Source of the DNA: Roseiarcus sp963779095
GTDB lineage: Bacteria; Pseudomonadota; Alphaproteobacteria; Rhizobiales; Beijerinckiaceae
Direction of reading: 5' to 3'
Length of the DNA stretch: 64,000 nucleotides
NCBI GenBank assembly: GCA_963779095.1
Contig: CAVZWU010000022.1
Location: 124,001-188,000, forward strand
Each line of letters begins with the position of its first letter. The stretch's first letter is position 1. The position numbers and the translations under genes are program-made. The notes under the pieces are model-generated. The model worked only from the letters and a program-made list of their open reading frames with translations. It searched no databases and had not been told where the DNA came from. Shown in pieces: positions 36,200 to 44,845 of the stretch.

Positions 36200-36789
36200 C
36201 AACGCACCCCGTAGGGCCAATGTCGGATTGACCGTGGCGCGGGCAGTCGCCATGGCATAGCGGAAGATGGCTCCGATCGTCGCACGCAGGCGCTTGGCGC
36301 TCTCGCGACGCTCGCGCGCCTCGGCGCCCTGCAATACCTTCAGGATTTCGGGCGCGGTGATTTCGACGATCGGTCGCGGGCCGAGCAACTCGCTGCGATG
36401 CTGACCAGCCATTTCGTCTTGCTGACGGGCGCCGCCGCCTTTCCCTCATCACGCTTCTTGGCGACGAATTCGTTGGCCACGACGTCGAACGTATTGGCCT
36501 GCTCGTTGACCTTCGCGATCCTAGCAAGTTGTTTTTGTTGGCTCGGATCGAGGCCGGCGCTCAATTGCCGTTTGGCCTCGTCGCGGCGCGCGCGGGCCTC
36601 TTTGAGCGATACGATCGGGTAGGGACCGATCGCGAGCTTCCGCTGCTTGCCGACAAATCGATAGGCGAAATTCCAGAGCTTGCCGCCAGAAAGCATGATC
36701 CAAAGCTGAAGGTCGCCGCCGTCCGACAGCTTCCTGACGTTCCCCTCGGGGGCCCGGAGGGCTTGTATTTGCTTGTCTGTGAGCGGCAT
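36200..36789 (-). pseudogene. P4-type tyrosine integrase, N-terminal remnant
   Basis: Starts MPLTDKQIQALRAPEGNVRK, LSDGGDLQLWI, FAYRFVGKQRKLAIGPYPIV and SLKEARARRDEAKRQLSAGL, the DUF4102 arm-binding domain typical of P4-like integrases. After a frame change near 36412 it continues with the core-binding helices (SAKRLRATIGAIFRYAMATA, then TLALRGAL) and is cut off at about 36200. The catalytic R-H-R-Y domain is absent. It points away from tRNA-Thr 167 bases upstream, the normal position for an island integrase. Confidence 0.87.
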
Positions 36790-36955
36790 CGTGTTGGCCT
36801 TAGCCGCGGCCAGTTGGCTTCGGAGCCAACAGAGAGGCCAACAAAACCGGGGGCTGTCAATAGCCGTCCGAAGACCACTCTGGACGTGAGGTTGTCTAAA
36901 GTCTTTGAAATTCAATGATTTTTTGGATTGCATTAGACATTGGTAGATAAAGCAT

Positions 36956-37031
36956 TGGTGCCGATTGAGGGACTCGAACCCCCGACCCACGGTTTACAAA
37001 ACCGTTGCTCTACCAGCTGAGCTAAACCGGC
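36956..37031 (-). tRNA. tRNA-Thr (anticodon TGT)
   Basis: The minus strand folds as a full cloverleaf starting GCCGGTTTAGCTCAGCTGG. The anticodon arm is ACGGT-TTTGTAA-ACCGT with anticodon TGT, the T-arm contains GGTTCGAGTCC, and the acceptor ends CGGCA plus an encoded CCA. It reads ACA codons. Its 3' end borders the integrase remnant, so it is the probable attachment gene of the island at 32.9-36.95 kb. I found no second copy of the 3' end at the other side. Confidence 0.97.
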
Positions 37032-37082
37032 GCCTTGGCGACCTTGGGCTATCAGCGAGCCAACCCGGACGCAAGGTCGCTT

Positions 37083-37505
37083 TCAAGCGGAGCCGGCCGC
37101 CACGGTCGGCGTCCAGAGGCCTGGCGTGGGCAGGGCCTCGTCCATGCCAGGCCAAGGCGGCATGGTTATCGCCACGAAAGCGAGCGGCGAGCCGGCCTCG
37201 GCACGAAATTGAAACGCCGTTCCGAGTGGGATGGTGAGCGACGTGCCGGGCGCAAGCAGGTCGATACGCTCCCGGCCGTCCTGACGGCGCCAGATGCTGC
37301 CGCGCCCGCTGACCACAAACCAGATTTCCTCGACCGTCCGATGGGTGACCGCGTGCGACACTGCGCCAGCGGGCAGTTCGAAATGCGCCATGCTGCCGCC
37401 GGCGAGGCTGAGCAGCAGGCGCACCGCCGTCCCGTCCGGCGCAGTGGCGTCGACTTCTGCGCCGAGCGTCCTGGTTTCGAAAGCCCTGGTCGCGGTCGTT
37501 GGCAT
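37083..37505 (-). CDS. Cupin-domain protein
   Basis: 140 residues forming a single small beta-barrel. The cupin motif 1 equivalent reads SHAVTHRTVEEIWFVVSGRG (H-x-H-like with Glu) and motif 2 TSLTIPLGTAFQFRAEAG. Metal ligands appear only partly conserved. No partner gene indicates a substrate; the C-terminal MPPWPGMDEALPTPGLW is typical of small stand-alone cupins. It is divergent from pyrE. No frame break. Confidence 0.8.
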   Translation of the reverse strand: MPTTATRAFETRTLGAEVDATAPDGTAVRLLLSLAGGSMAHFELPAGAVSHAVTHRTVEEIWFVVSGRGSIWRRQDGRERIDLLAPGTSLTIPLGTAFQFRAEAGSPLAFVAITMPPWPGMDEALPTPGLWTPTVAAGSA

Positions 37506-37580
37506 GGCGAACGCCTCGCGGTTCGGGGCGGAAAGCCACGATTGCTTGGCGCAGCAATCGGCGCCCTGCTAAGAAAGGGT

Positions 37581-38186
37581 ATGACGAATCCAAGCCTAAC
37601 TTCAGATCAGGCGCTTGACGAGTTCCTGGCTGCCGGCGCCCTGCTCACCGGCCATTTCATCTTGTCGTCGGGACTGCATTCGCCGGTATTTTTGCAAAAG
37701 ATGTTCGTGTTCCAGGATCCGGCGCGCACCGAGCGTCTTTGCCGCGCGCTCGCGGCGAAGGCGCGCGAGAGGTTCGGAGCGATCGACGTCGTCGCTTCGC
37801 CCGCGCTCGGGGGCATTGTTCCGGGCTACGAGACCGCCCGCTGGCTCGGCGCCAAAGCGATCTTCGTGGAGCGCGAGGGCGGCGTTTTCAAGCTGCGCCG
37901 CGGCTTCGTCATTCCGCCTGGCGCGCGCGTGCTGATGGTCGAGGACATCATCACCACCGGCCTCTCCTCGCGCGAGGCGATCGCCGCGCTGGCCGAGCAT
38001 CCGGGAACCATCGTCGGGGCCGCATGCCTGATCGACCGATCGGGCGGCAAGGCCGACGTCGGCGTCGAGCGTGTTGCGCTGGCGACGCTCGACATTCCAG
38101 CCTATGAGCCCGACGCGCTGCCCCCGGAGCTGGCGGCGATTCCCGCCGTGAAACCTGGAAGCCGCGCGCTCGCCGGCGCAGCCTGA
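37581..38186 (+). CDS. pyrE: Orotate phosphoribosyltransferase
   Basis: Joins orotate and PRPP in pyrimidine synthesis. 201 residues from ATG 37581 after AAGAAAGGG. GALLTGHFILSSGLHSPVFL is the N-terminal substrate loop. IDVVASPALGGIVPGYETAR and IFVEREGGVFKLRRGFVIPP come next, and the PRPP motif ARVLMVEDIITTGLSSREAI is complete. Followed by pdxJ and acpS in the same direction, a conserved Rhizobiales order. No frame break. Confidence 0.95.
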   Translation: MTNPSLTSDQALDEFLAAGALLTGHFILSSGLHSPVFLQKMFVFQDPARTERLCRALAAKARERFGAIDVVASPALGGIVPGYETARWLGAKAIFVEREGGVFKLRRGFVIPPGARVLMVEDIITTGLSSREAIAALAEHPGTIVGAACLIDRSGGKADVGVERVALATLDIPAYEPDALPPELAAIPAVKPGSRALAGAA

Positions 38187-38217
38187 TCGGCCCCGGATCC
38201 CTGGAGGAAAGAACCTG

Positions 38218-38976
38218 ATGTCAGCGCTTCGGCTGGGCGTCAACGTCGATCATGTCGCGACGATCCGCAACGCCCGCGGCGGCGCGGTTCCCGACCCGGT
38301 TCGCGCGGCGCTCATAGCGATCGAGGCCGGCGCCGACGGAATCACCGCGCATTTGCGCGAGGACCGCCGGCATATTCATGACGACGACATGCGCCGCCTC
38401 AAGGCTTCGATCAAGAAGCCACTCAATTTCGAGATGGCGGCGACCGAGGCCATGCTCGACATTGCGCTCAAGATCCATCCGCACGCCTGCTGCCTCGTGC
38501 CGGAAAAGCGCACCGAACGCACCACCGAAGGCGGTCTCGACGTCGTCAACGGCTTCAAGGACTTGAAGCCGTTCGTCGCCGAACTCGCGCGGGAAGGAAT
38601 TCGGGTTTCGATGTTCATCGAGCCCTCGCCCGAAGCGCTGAAGGCAAGCGCCGAACTCGGGGCGCCGGTCGTCGAGCTTCACACGGGGGCGTGGTGCGAC
38701 GCCCGGGCCCGCGGCGACGCCGCAAAGGGCGATCACGAATTTGGCCGCCTGAGGCTTGCGGCGGCTCAAACCGAGACGCTCGGGCTCGAGTGTCACGCCG
38801 GCCACGGCCTCGACTACGAGAGCGCGCGCGTCATCTCCGCCCTGCCGCAGATCGTCGAGCTCAACATCGGCCACTTCCTCATCGGCGAGGCGATTTTCAT
38901 CAGCCTCGCCGAAGCGGTGAAAGCGATGCGCATGGCGATGGCCGAGGGGCGCGCGTCGGCGGAGCGCTGGCCTTGA
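38218..38976 (+). CDS. pdxJ: Pyridoxine 5'-phosphate synthase
   Basis: Condenses deoxyxylulose 5-phosphate with 3-amino-2-oxopropyl phosphate to make vitamin B6. 252 residues after GGAGGAAAG. RLGVNVDHVATIRNARGG is the family N-terminus. ADGITAHLREDRRHIHDDDM (catalytic His and phosphate contacts), LNFEMAATEAMLDIALKIHP, CCLVPEKRTERTTEGGLDV and ECHAGHGLDYESARVISALP follow. IVELNIGHFLIGEAIFISLA is the closing phosphate loop. The stop overlaps the TTG start of acpS. Confidence 0.96.
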   Translation: MSALRLGVNVDHVATIRNARGGAVPDPVRAALIAIEAGADGITAHLREDRRHIHDDDMRRLKASIKKPLNFEMAATEAMLDIALKIHPHACCLVPEKRTERTTEGGLDVVNGFKDLKPFVAELAREGIRVSMFIEPSPEALKASAELGAPVVELHTGAWCDARARGDAAKGDHEFGRLRLAAAQTETLGLECHAGHGLDYESARVISALPQIVELNIGHFLIGEAIFISLAEAVKAMRMAMAEGRASAERWP

Positions 38977-39377
38977 TCATCGGGATCGGCAGCGACCTCT
39001 GCGAGATCGTCCGCATCGAGCGGACGCTCGCGCGCCACGGCGAGCGCTTCGTCGCCCGTTGCTTCACCGAAACCGAGCAGCGCAAGTCCAACGGGCGGGC
39101 CGCGCGCGCCGCCTCCTACGCCAAGCGATTCGCCGCCAAGGAGGCCTGCGCCAAGGCGCTTGGCACCGGGTTGAAGCGCGGGGTGTTCTGGCGCGATATG
39201 GGGGTCGTCAATCTTCCCTCCGGCCAGCCGACCATGCGGCTCACCGGCGGCGCCGCCGAACGGCTGAAGGCGATCCTGCCGCCGGGAACCGAGCCGTTCA
39301 TCCATCTCACGCTCACCGACGAGCAGGCCTTCGCCCAGGCGTTCGTGGTCATAGAGGCGCGCGCCGCCCGCCCGTGA
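38973..39377 (+). CDS. acpS: Holo-ACP synthase
   Basis: Transfers 4'-phosphopantetheine to acyl carrier protein. 134 residues from TTG 38973, which overlaps the pdxJ stop (TTGA). IIGIGSDLCEIVRIERTLAR contains the metal-binding Asp. ARCFTETEQRKSNGRAARAA and YAKRFAAKEACAKALGTGL (KR-AKEA motif) follow, and FIHLTLTDEQAFAQAFVVIE is the C-terminal strand. In many relatives lepB, rnc and era follow; here an IS5 element and then convergent fabI follow instead. Confidence 0.94.
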   Translation: MIIGIGSDLCEIVRIERTLARHGERFVARCFTETEQRKSNGRAARAASYAKRFAAKEACAKALGTGLKRGVFWRDMGVVNLPSGQPTMRLTGGAAERLKAILPPGTEPFIHLTLTDEQAFAQAFVVIEARAARP

Positions 39378-39544
39378 GGCGAAACCCCGTAGTCGACCCC
39401 GGCCGAAATCTCCATGCAGAGCCAGTGTTCGATTCTGCACGCGACTCAATGATTTCAGGCGCTTGACCTCATTTTTCTGCAACTCCGATTCGATTCGTCC
39501 AGCCGGCGATCGCGCGTCTGGAAGGTTGGCGTCCGACGATCTAA

Positions 39545-40894
39545 CAGGCTGCTGAAAAAGTCACTGCGTTTGCGCAACGAGGGGTGGCAAGGGCAATTTT
39601 TTGCAGGCGGGCGCGGCTCACGTTCGAGGTTTTGGCGTGACGTCGGGTCATTGTTCTCTGGCTTTTCATGTCGCTGGACGCAGTTCGCCCGTTGCGGCCA
39701 TAAGCTTGGGCAGGCGGACGATGTTGTAGGCGGCCATGGCGAAGACGAAAGCGGCGCGGACCTTGTCGAGGCCACGCACCTTCACCTGCATGAGGCCGCC
39801 GACCGTCTTCGTCCAGCCGAAGCCTTCCTCGATGCGTTTGCGCAGCCGCTGGCTGATCGCATAGCGCACACTCGCGGCGACCTCGCCCGGGACGGCGGTC
39901 TTGCGCGCCTTGCCATGCTTGCTCACCGTCCCGTTGATCGCGACATGCGGCTCAATCCCACGCGCCTTCAAGCCCTCGACGAAGGCCTCGGCGTCATAGC
40001 CCTTGTCGGCGCCGAGCGTCGCGCCAAAGGGCAAGCGCTGGCTGAAAGCAGCCGCCGCCTCGCGCTCGGCCGTTCCGGTCGCCAGCGTCGCCTCGGCCGC
40101 CGCCACAAGACCGTTGCGGTTCTCCATCAGCGCATGGCCGAGATAGCAAAGACGGCTCTCCTGGCCTGCGCCTTTGCGATAAAGGCGCGCCTCCTTGTCG
40201 GTCGTCGAGGCGTGGGTTTTGTTCGAGCGCTTGGTCTTGCGGAAGTCGGCCTCGCGGTTGCGCCCCGGAGGCAGCGGCTCGCCCGGGTCGTTCCCCCGGC
40301 CTTCGCCAGAGGCGCTCTTGGGACGGAAGCTCTTCATCGACGCCCAGGCTTTCAACATCGTTCCATCGACCGAAAAATGCTCGGCGCTCAGAAGCCCCTT
40401 CACCTCCGGCAGGCCGAGAAGCGAAGACAGAAACTCTTGCGCGATCTCGTGGGTGAGCAGGCGGTCGCGGTTCTTCGAGAAGGTCGAGGCATCGAACACG
40501 CTCTCGTCGATCGTAAGCCCGACGAACCAGCGAAACAGCATGTCGAACTCCAGCCGTTCGACCAGCTGCCGCTCCGAGCGGATCGAATAGAGAAGCTGCA
40601 CAAGCGAGGCCCGCAGCAATCGCTCCGGCGGGATCGAGGGACGCCCGATTCCCTCGTAAAGCGCCGAAAACCTCGCGTCGAGCTGGGCCAGCGCCGCGTT
40701 GGTCAGCCGCCGCATCGCCCGCAGCGGATGGTTCGCGGCGATCCGCCCCTCGACGTCGACGTAAGAGAACAACGCCCCGCTCGTCCGATCCTCGCCCCGC
40801 ATCGATCCCCTCGCGAATCGCCTCGCCGACGCCAGCGAATCACCCCCCAAAGGCAAACACCAGAGCCCTTCCGCGCCACTTTTTCAGCAGCCTG
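39545..40894 (-). mobile_element. IS5-family insertion sequence
   Basis: 1350 bases with 17-base terminal inverted repeats CAGGCTGCTGAAAAAGT. Flanks read CTAA on the left and CTAG on the right, fitting the CTAR target of IS5-type elements, with CTA probably duplicated. It encodes one intact transposase. It interrupts the expected acpS-lepB-rnc-era order or sits at a breakpoint of it. Confidence 0.88.
39666..40802 (-). CDS. IS5-family transposase
   Basis: About 378 residues if started at MRGEDRTSG (40802), the usual family start; an in-frame extension to 40856 exists. The N-terminal DUF772-like part reads RPSIPPERLLRASLVQLLYS, SERQLVERLEFDMLFRWFVG and FSKNRDRLL. The DDE core has LSAEHFSVDGTMLKAWASMK (first Asp), FGATLGADKGYDAEAFVEGL (second Asp), and RKRIEEGFGWTKTVGGLMQV (Glu in the EEGFGWTK motif). 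No frame break. Confidence 0.93.
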   Translation of the reverse strand: MRGEDRTSGALFSYVDVEGRIAANHPLRAMRRLTNAALAQLDARFSALYEGIGRPSIPPERLLRASLVQLLYSIRSERQLVERLEFDMLFRWFVGLTIDESVFDASTFSKNRDRLLTHEIAQEFLSSLLGLPEVKGLLSAEHFSVDGTMLKAWASMKSFRPKSASGEGRGNDPGEPLPPGRNREADFRKTKRSNKTHASTTDKEARLYRKGAGQESRLCYLGHALMENRNGLVAAAEATLATGTAEREAAAAFSQRLPFGATLGADKGYDAEAFVEGLKARGIEPHVAINGTVSKHGKARKTAVPGEVAASVRYAISQRLRKRIEEGFGWTKTVGGLMQVKVRGLDKVRAAFVFAMAAYNIVRLPKLMAATGELRPAT

Positions 40895-40999
40895 CTAGCG
40901 TTTACGAGCGCTTAAGCGCGCTTATTGGCGCTTATTTGTTTGGCGCGTCGCTGGGCGCGGGCGCTGGTTGTCGTAGCCCGACGTTCCCGGGAAAAGGCG

Positions 41000-41797
41000 T
41001 CAATCCATTTGGCCGGGACGCGGCATGGAGATGATGTTGTAGCCGGCGTCCACGAAGTGCACCTCGCCCGTCACCCCGGCCGAGAGGTCGGACAGCAGAT
41101 AGAGGGCGCCGCCGCCGACATTTTCGATCGTGACGGTACGGCGGAGCGGGGAATGGGCGCGCTGAAAATTGAACATGAAACGCGCGTCCGCGATGCCGGC
41201 GCCGGCCAACGTGCGCACCGGCCCGGCGGAAATCGCGTTGACGCGAATGTTCTCCGGGCCGAAGTCCGCCGCCAGATAGCGTACGCTCGCTTCCAGGGCG
41301 GCCTTGGCGACCCCCATGACATTGTAGTTCGGCACGACGCGTGTCGAACCGCCAAAAGTGAGCGTCAAAATCGCGCCGCCCGACGGCATCATCGCCGCTG
41401 CGCGTTTGGCGAGTTCGGTGAATGAAAAAACGGAGATGACCATCGTCCGGATGAAATTCTCGCGGCTTGTGTCGGCGTAGCGCCCCTTAAGCTCGTTGCG
41501 GTCCGAAAAGCCTATGCAATGGACGAGGAAATCGAGGCTGCCCCAAATGGCCCCAAGCCCCGAAAACATTGTCTCGACCGAGTCCAGGTCCTCGACGTCG
41601 CAGCGAAAGAGACGGTCCGCTGCGCCAAGCTCTGCGGCAAGCGGCGCGACCCGTTTGCCCAGCGCGTCATTCTGATAGGTGAAGGCGAGCTCGGCGCCTT
41701 CGCCGGCCAAGGCCTTGGCTATGCCCCAGGCGATCGAGTGATCATTCGCGACGCCCATCACCAGGCCGCGTTTGCCGCTCATCAAGCCAGATGTCAT
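41000..41797 (-). CDS. fabI: Enoyl-[acyl-carrier-protein] reductase FabI
   Basis: The final reduction of each fatty-acid elongation cycle, using NADH, and the target of triclosan. 265 residues of the short-chain dehydrogenase fold: GKRGLVMGVANDHSIAWGIA (cofactor loop), FRCDVEDLDSVETMFSGL, LDFLVHCIGFSDRNELKGRY, and the active site PNYNVMGVAKAALEASVRYL (Tyr-x6-Lys). RVNAISAGPVRTLAGAGI and AGVTGEVHFVDAGYNIISMP close the fold. Last gene of fabA-fabB-fabI. No frame break. Confidence 0.96.
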   Translation of the reverse strand: MTSGLMSGKRGLVMGVANDHSIAWGIAKALAGEGAELAFTYQNDALGKRVAPLAAELGAADRLFRCDVEDLDSVETMFSGLGAIWGSLDFLVHCIGFSDRNELKGRYADTSRENFIRTMVISVFSFTELAKRAAAMMPSGGAILTLTFGGSTRVVPNYNVMGVAKAALEASVRYLAADFGPENIRVNAISAGPVRTLAGAGIADARFMFNFQRAHSPLRRTVTIENVGGGALYLLSDLSAGVTGEVHFVDAGYNIISMPRPGQMD

Positions 41798-41886
41798 GGA
41801 CGCTCGTCGATCAGATGTTCTGGGGAGGGGAGAGAGGCGGGGACCGTGTCATCTCGCTTCGATCGCGCAGCGGGGAGGCTCCGGGT

Positions 41887-43110
41887 TCAAGCATCCACAT
41901 GCTTGAACACGAGCGTGGCGTTTGTCCCGCCGAAGCCGAAGGAGTTCGACAGCGCCGCCCTCAGCTTCACGTTGTCCTTGCGCGCGCGCACGATCGGCAT
42001 GTCCGAGAAGGCCGGGTCGAGTTCGTCGATATGGGCGCTTTCGCAGATGAAGCCGTTCTGCATCATCAGGAGCGAATAGATAGCCTCGTGGACGCCGGTC
42101 GCGCCCTGAGAATGCCCGGTCAGCGACTTGGTCGCCGATATCGGCGGGCATTTGTCGCCCGAGCCGAAGACCTCGCGCAAAGCCTCGATCTCCTTGAGAT
42201 CGCCGATCGGGGTCGAAGTCGCATGCGGGTTGATGTAGTCGATCGGGACTTTGACCCCCGCCAAAGCCTGGCGCATGCACCGCGCGGCGCCCTCGCCCGA
42301 GGGGGCGACCATGTCATGCCCGTCCGAAGTCGCGCCGTAGCCGACGATCTCACCATAAATCCTGGCGCCGCGCGCCTTGGCCCGCTCGTATTCCTCGAGC
42401 GCCAGCACGCCCCCGCCGGCCGAGATGACAAACCCGTCCCGGTTCTTGTCATAGGCGCGCGAGGCGCGCGAAGGGATGTCGTTGTAGGCGGACGAGAGCG
42501 CCCCCATCGCGTCGAACAGCACCGACAAGGTCCAGTCGAGCTCCTCGCAGCCGCCTGCGAACATGATGTCCTGCCGACCGGCGAGGATCTGCTCGTAGGC
42601 CGCGCCGATACAATGATTGGACGTGGCGCACGCCGAGGAAATCGAATAGCTGACGCCTTTTATCTTGAACCAGGTCGACAGAGTCGCCGACGCCGTCGAG
42701 GACATGGATTTCGGCACCGCGAACGGGCCGACGCGCTTGGGCCCCTTGGCGCGGGCGATGTCGGCGGCCTCGACAATGGCGCGCGTCGACGGACCGCCCG
42801 AGCCCATGATGATGCCGGTCCGTTCGTTCGAGACCTCGTCGGGCGCGAGGCCGCTGTCCAGGATCGCCTGATCCATTGCGACATGGCACCAGGCGGTTCC
42901 CCCGCCGTGGAAGCGCATCGCTCTTCGATCGACCACGTCCTCGGCGCGAAGGGTCGGCGCTCCCTGGACCTGCGAGCGAAAGCCGAGCTCGGCCATCCGG
43001 TCGGCGCGGGTGATCCCCGACCTGCCGGAGTGGAGGCTCGCGGTCACTTCCTGCGTGTTATTGCCGATCGAGGACACGATGCCCATGCCGGTGACGACGA
43101 CGCGCCTCAT
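41887..43110 (-). CDS. fabB: Beta-ketoacyl-ACP synthase I
   Basis: The condensing enzyme needed for unsaturated fatty-acid elongation. 407 residues: RRVVVTGMGIVSSIGNNTQE, ISSACATSNHCIGAAYEQIL with the catalytic Cys, YINPHATSTPIGDLKEIEAL (first His), SATKSLTGHSQGATGVHEAI (Lys and second His) and ALSNSFGFGGTNATLVFKHV (GFGGTN loop). It follows fabA after 30 bases in the same direction, the typical pairing for anaerobic unsaturated fatty-acid synthesis. No frame break. Confidence 0.96.
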   Translation of the reverse strand: MRRVVVTGMGIVSSIGNNTQEVTASLHSGRSGITRADRMAELGFRSQVQGAPTLRAEDVVDRRAMRFHGGGTAWCHVAMDQAILDSGLAPDEVSNERTGIIMGSGGPSTRAIVEAADIARAKGPKRVGPFAVPKSMSSTASATLSTWFKIKGVSYSISSACATSNHCIGAAYEQILAGRQDIMFAGGCEELDWTLSVLFDAMGALSSAYNDIPSRASRAYDKNRDGFVISAGGGVLALEEYERAKARGARIYGEIVGYGATSDGHDMVAPSGEGAARCMRQALAGVKVPIDYINPHATSTPIGDLKEIEALREVFGSGDKCPPISATKSLTGHSQGATGVHEAIYSLLMMQNGFICESAHIDELDPAFSDMPIVRARKDNVKLRAALSNSFGFGGTNATLVFKHVDA

Positions 43111-43140
43111 TCTCTTGCCTCCCCCTCGGTCCTGCGTAAG

Positions 43141-43665
43141 TCAGGCCGAGGTTGCGGTCGAAGGACTGAACAAGCCGACGCGGATATTCTGGACCTCGTA
43201 TATTCGTCGCCCATCGCCCTCGAGCCACCCGTCAGACACGCCGAGGATCAACTTGCCTTTGAAGACACGCTTCATGTCTACGCCATAGACGACCTTTTTT
43301 ATCGTCGGGAGCACCTGATCGGCGAATTTCACCTCCCCGACGCCGAGCGCCCGTCCCCGTCCCGGCAGGCCAAGCCAACCGAGAAAGAAGCCGGTCAATT
43401 GCCAAAGCGCGTCGAGGCCGAGACATCCCGGCATCACCGGATCGCCCTTGAAGTGGCAACTGAAGAACCAAAGGTCCGGCTTGATGTCGAACTCCGCGCG
43501 CACGCCTCCCTTGCCGTTGGCGCCGCCGGTTTCGGAAATCTCGCTGATCCGGTCGAACATCAGCATCGGCGGCAAAGGCAGCTGAGCGTTGCCCTCTCCG
43601 AACAACTCGCCTCGACCGCAGGCGATAAGATCCTCATAAGCAAAACTGGTACGCCGTTCACTCAT
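43141..43665 (-). CDS. fabA: 3-hydroxydecanoyl-ACP dehydratase/isomerase
   Basis: Dehydrates 3-hydroxydecanoyl-ACP and isomerises trans-2 to cis-3-decenoyl-ACP, the branch point to unsaturated fatty acids. 174 residues: SFAYEDLIACGRGELFGEGN, MLMFDRISEISETGGANGKG, and the active site FSCHFKGDPVMPGCLGLDAL with the catalytic His and Asp. GRALGVGEVKFADQVLP and VYGVDMKRVFKGKLILGVSD follow. First of three fab genes. The iron regulator irr, often upstream of it in relatives, is not present. Confidence 0.96.
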   Translation of the reverse strand: MSERRTSFAYEDLIACGRGELFGEGNAQLPLPPMLMFDRISEISETGGANGKGGVRAEFDIKPDLWFFSCHFKGDPVMPGCLGLDALWQLTGFFLGWLGLPGRGRALGVGEVKFADQVLPTIKKVVYGVDMKRVFKGKLILGVSDGWLEGDGRRIYEVQNIRVGLFSPSTATSA

Positions 43666-43867
43666 GCGCGCGGTCTTGTCCCCGTGGCTGCGGCAGGCGC
43701 GGAAGCCTCAAGACGGCGTGGTAACACAGGCGCCGTCATACCGGAAGCGGCGTGGGCTGAGGTCAACGTCCAGGAATGGCGAGGGCTTTCCGGCCCGAAG
43801 AGGGCAAGGCGACGCCGTTTGGGGCTGAATGTCGCAGCGGCGAGGACGGCGGAGACGATGAAGGCGT

Positions 43868-44728
43868 TCAGTAGCGCGGATAGTCAGCCGAGGCGATGAC
43901 ACCCGCGCTGGTCGTGACAACCCATCCGGCGCCTCCAAGCTCGATGCGCTCCACGCGGCCCGCTCCGGGGAGAAAATCCCCCTGGCGGACTTCGCGCTCC
44001 CCATAGCGGCCGCCGATGAGCGCGACGTCATCGCGAGCGTCCAGCACGACGTACCCGCGCAGAAGCGGTCTTGGCCGTTCGATCGAGCCCGTCCCATCCA
44101 TCGAAACGCTGGCGAATTTGGGCCGTATCGGAGGTTGCTTGGCCTGCGCGGCTTGCTGCGGCGGGGCTGGCGGAACAATCTTCTGCTCGAGCTTGTCGAT
44201 GCGCGAGGAGAGCCCAGCCGTCAACGTGCTCGTATCGCGATCGACGCGCTCGGTGAGCTTGTCGACTTTCGCGCTTGCTTCATGGTCGAGCTTGTCGACG
44301 CGTTGGGAGAGCTGGGCCAGGGCGCCGCCGAACTCGCGGGTGGAGCCCATGGTCGACTTGATCTCGCCGACCGACTGACGCAGGGAAGCCAGATCGGCGC
44401 TCGAGATGGCCGTATCGATCGCGTCGAGGCGCACCTTCAACGACTTGAGGGTGTGAGCCAAAGCCTCGGTTTCGCTCGTCCGCTCAGCGAGGGCCTGGGC
44501 CTGCTGCCGGTTCTCGAAAAACAGGCCGCCCGCGACAGCAACGACGACCGCAAGGGCCGCCGTGGCGGCCAAGTGGAACCGGGACGTGAAAAGCCTGCCC
44601 GCGGCCCCGACCCGCGGCGGCTCCTGAGCCGATCTGGGTTCCGGAGGCTCGACCACCACAATGAGGTCGCGCGAAGGACTGGACCGCGGCGGCTCCTGGC
44701 CGGCGCTCGAATTCTGGAGCTCATTCAT
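43868..44728 (-). CDS. Membrane-anchored coiled-coil protein, unknown
   Basis: 286 residues, not recognised to a named family. A Pro/Ser-rich cytoplasmic N-terminus (1-45) precedes one membrane helix (about 51-71, ATAALAVVVAVAGGLFF). A long coiled coil (about 75-180, with repeated QRVDKLDHEASAKVDKLTER-type heptads) and a Pro/Gln-rich linker follow. The compact C-terminal domain (RGYVVLDARDDVALIGG, VRQGDFLPGAGRVERI, VVTTSAGVIASADY) resembles the end of type II/IV secretion or pilus-assembly accessory proteins (inference from pattern only). A CtrA-like site with one mismatch (TTAA-N7-TTGA, 44780-44794) lies upstream. No frame break. Confidence 0.75.
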   Translation of the reverse strand: MNELQNSSAGQEPPRSSPSRDLIVVVEPPEPRSAQEPPRVGAAGRLFTSRFHLAATAALAVVVAVAGGLFFENRQQAQALAERTSETEALAHTLKSLKVRLDAIDTAISSADLASLRQSVGEIKSTMGSTREFGGALAQLSQRVDKLDHEASAKVDKLTERVDRDTSTLTAGLSSRIDKLEQKIVPPAPPQQAAQAKQPPIRPKFASVSMDGTGSIERPRPLLRGYVVLDARDDVALIGGRYGEREVRQGDFLPGAGRVERIELGGAGWVVTTSAGVIASADYPRY

Positions 44729-44845
44729 CGATATACGTCCGGGATAACGAAGCGTTTACTCCAGTTTCCGCCAATGGGATTAACGAACTGTTGACCCTCA
44801 CCTAGCGGTCTGGGCCAGCATCGAAGGCGCTCGACCTCTTATCCC

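Noticed and set aside
36956..36980. Second attachment site for the tRNA-Thr island
   Set aside because: I looked for the tRNA 3'-end sequence near 32.9 kb and elsewhere by eye and saw no convincing copy.
39570..40898. Plus-strand frame of 442 codons
   Set aside because: Antisense to the IS5 transposase, whose DDE motifs are clear.
41791..43899. Plus-strand frame of 702 codons
   Set aside because: Antisense to fabB and fabA, which are intact and strongly conserved.
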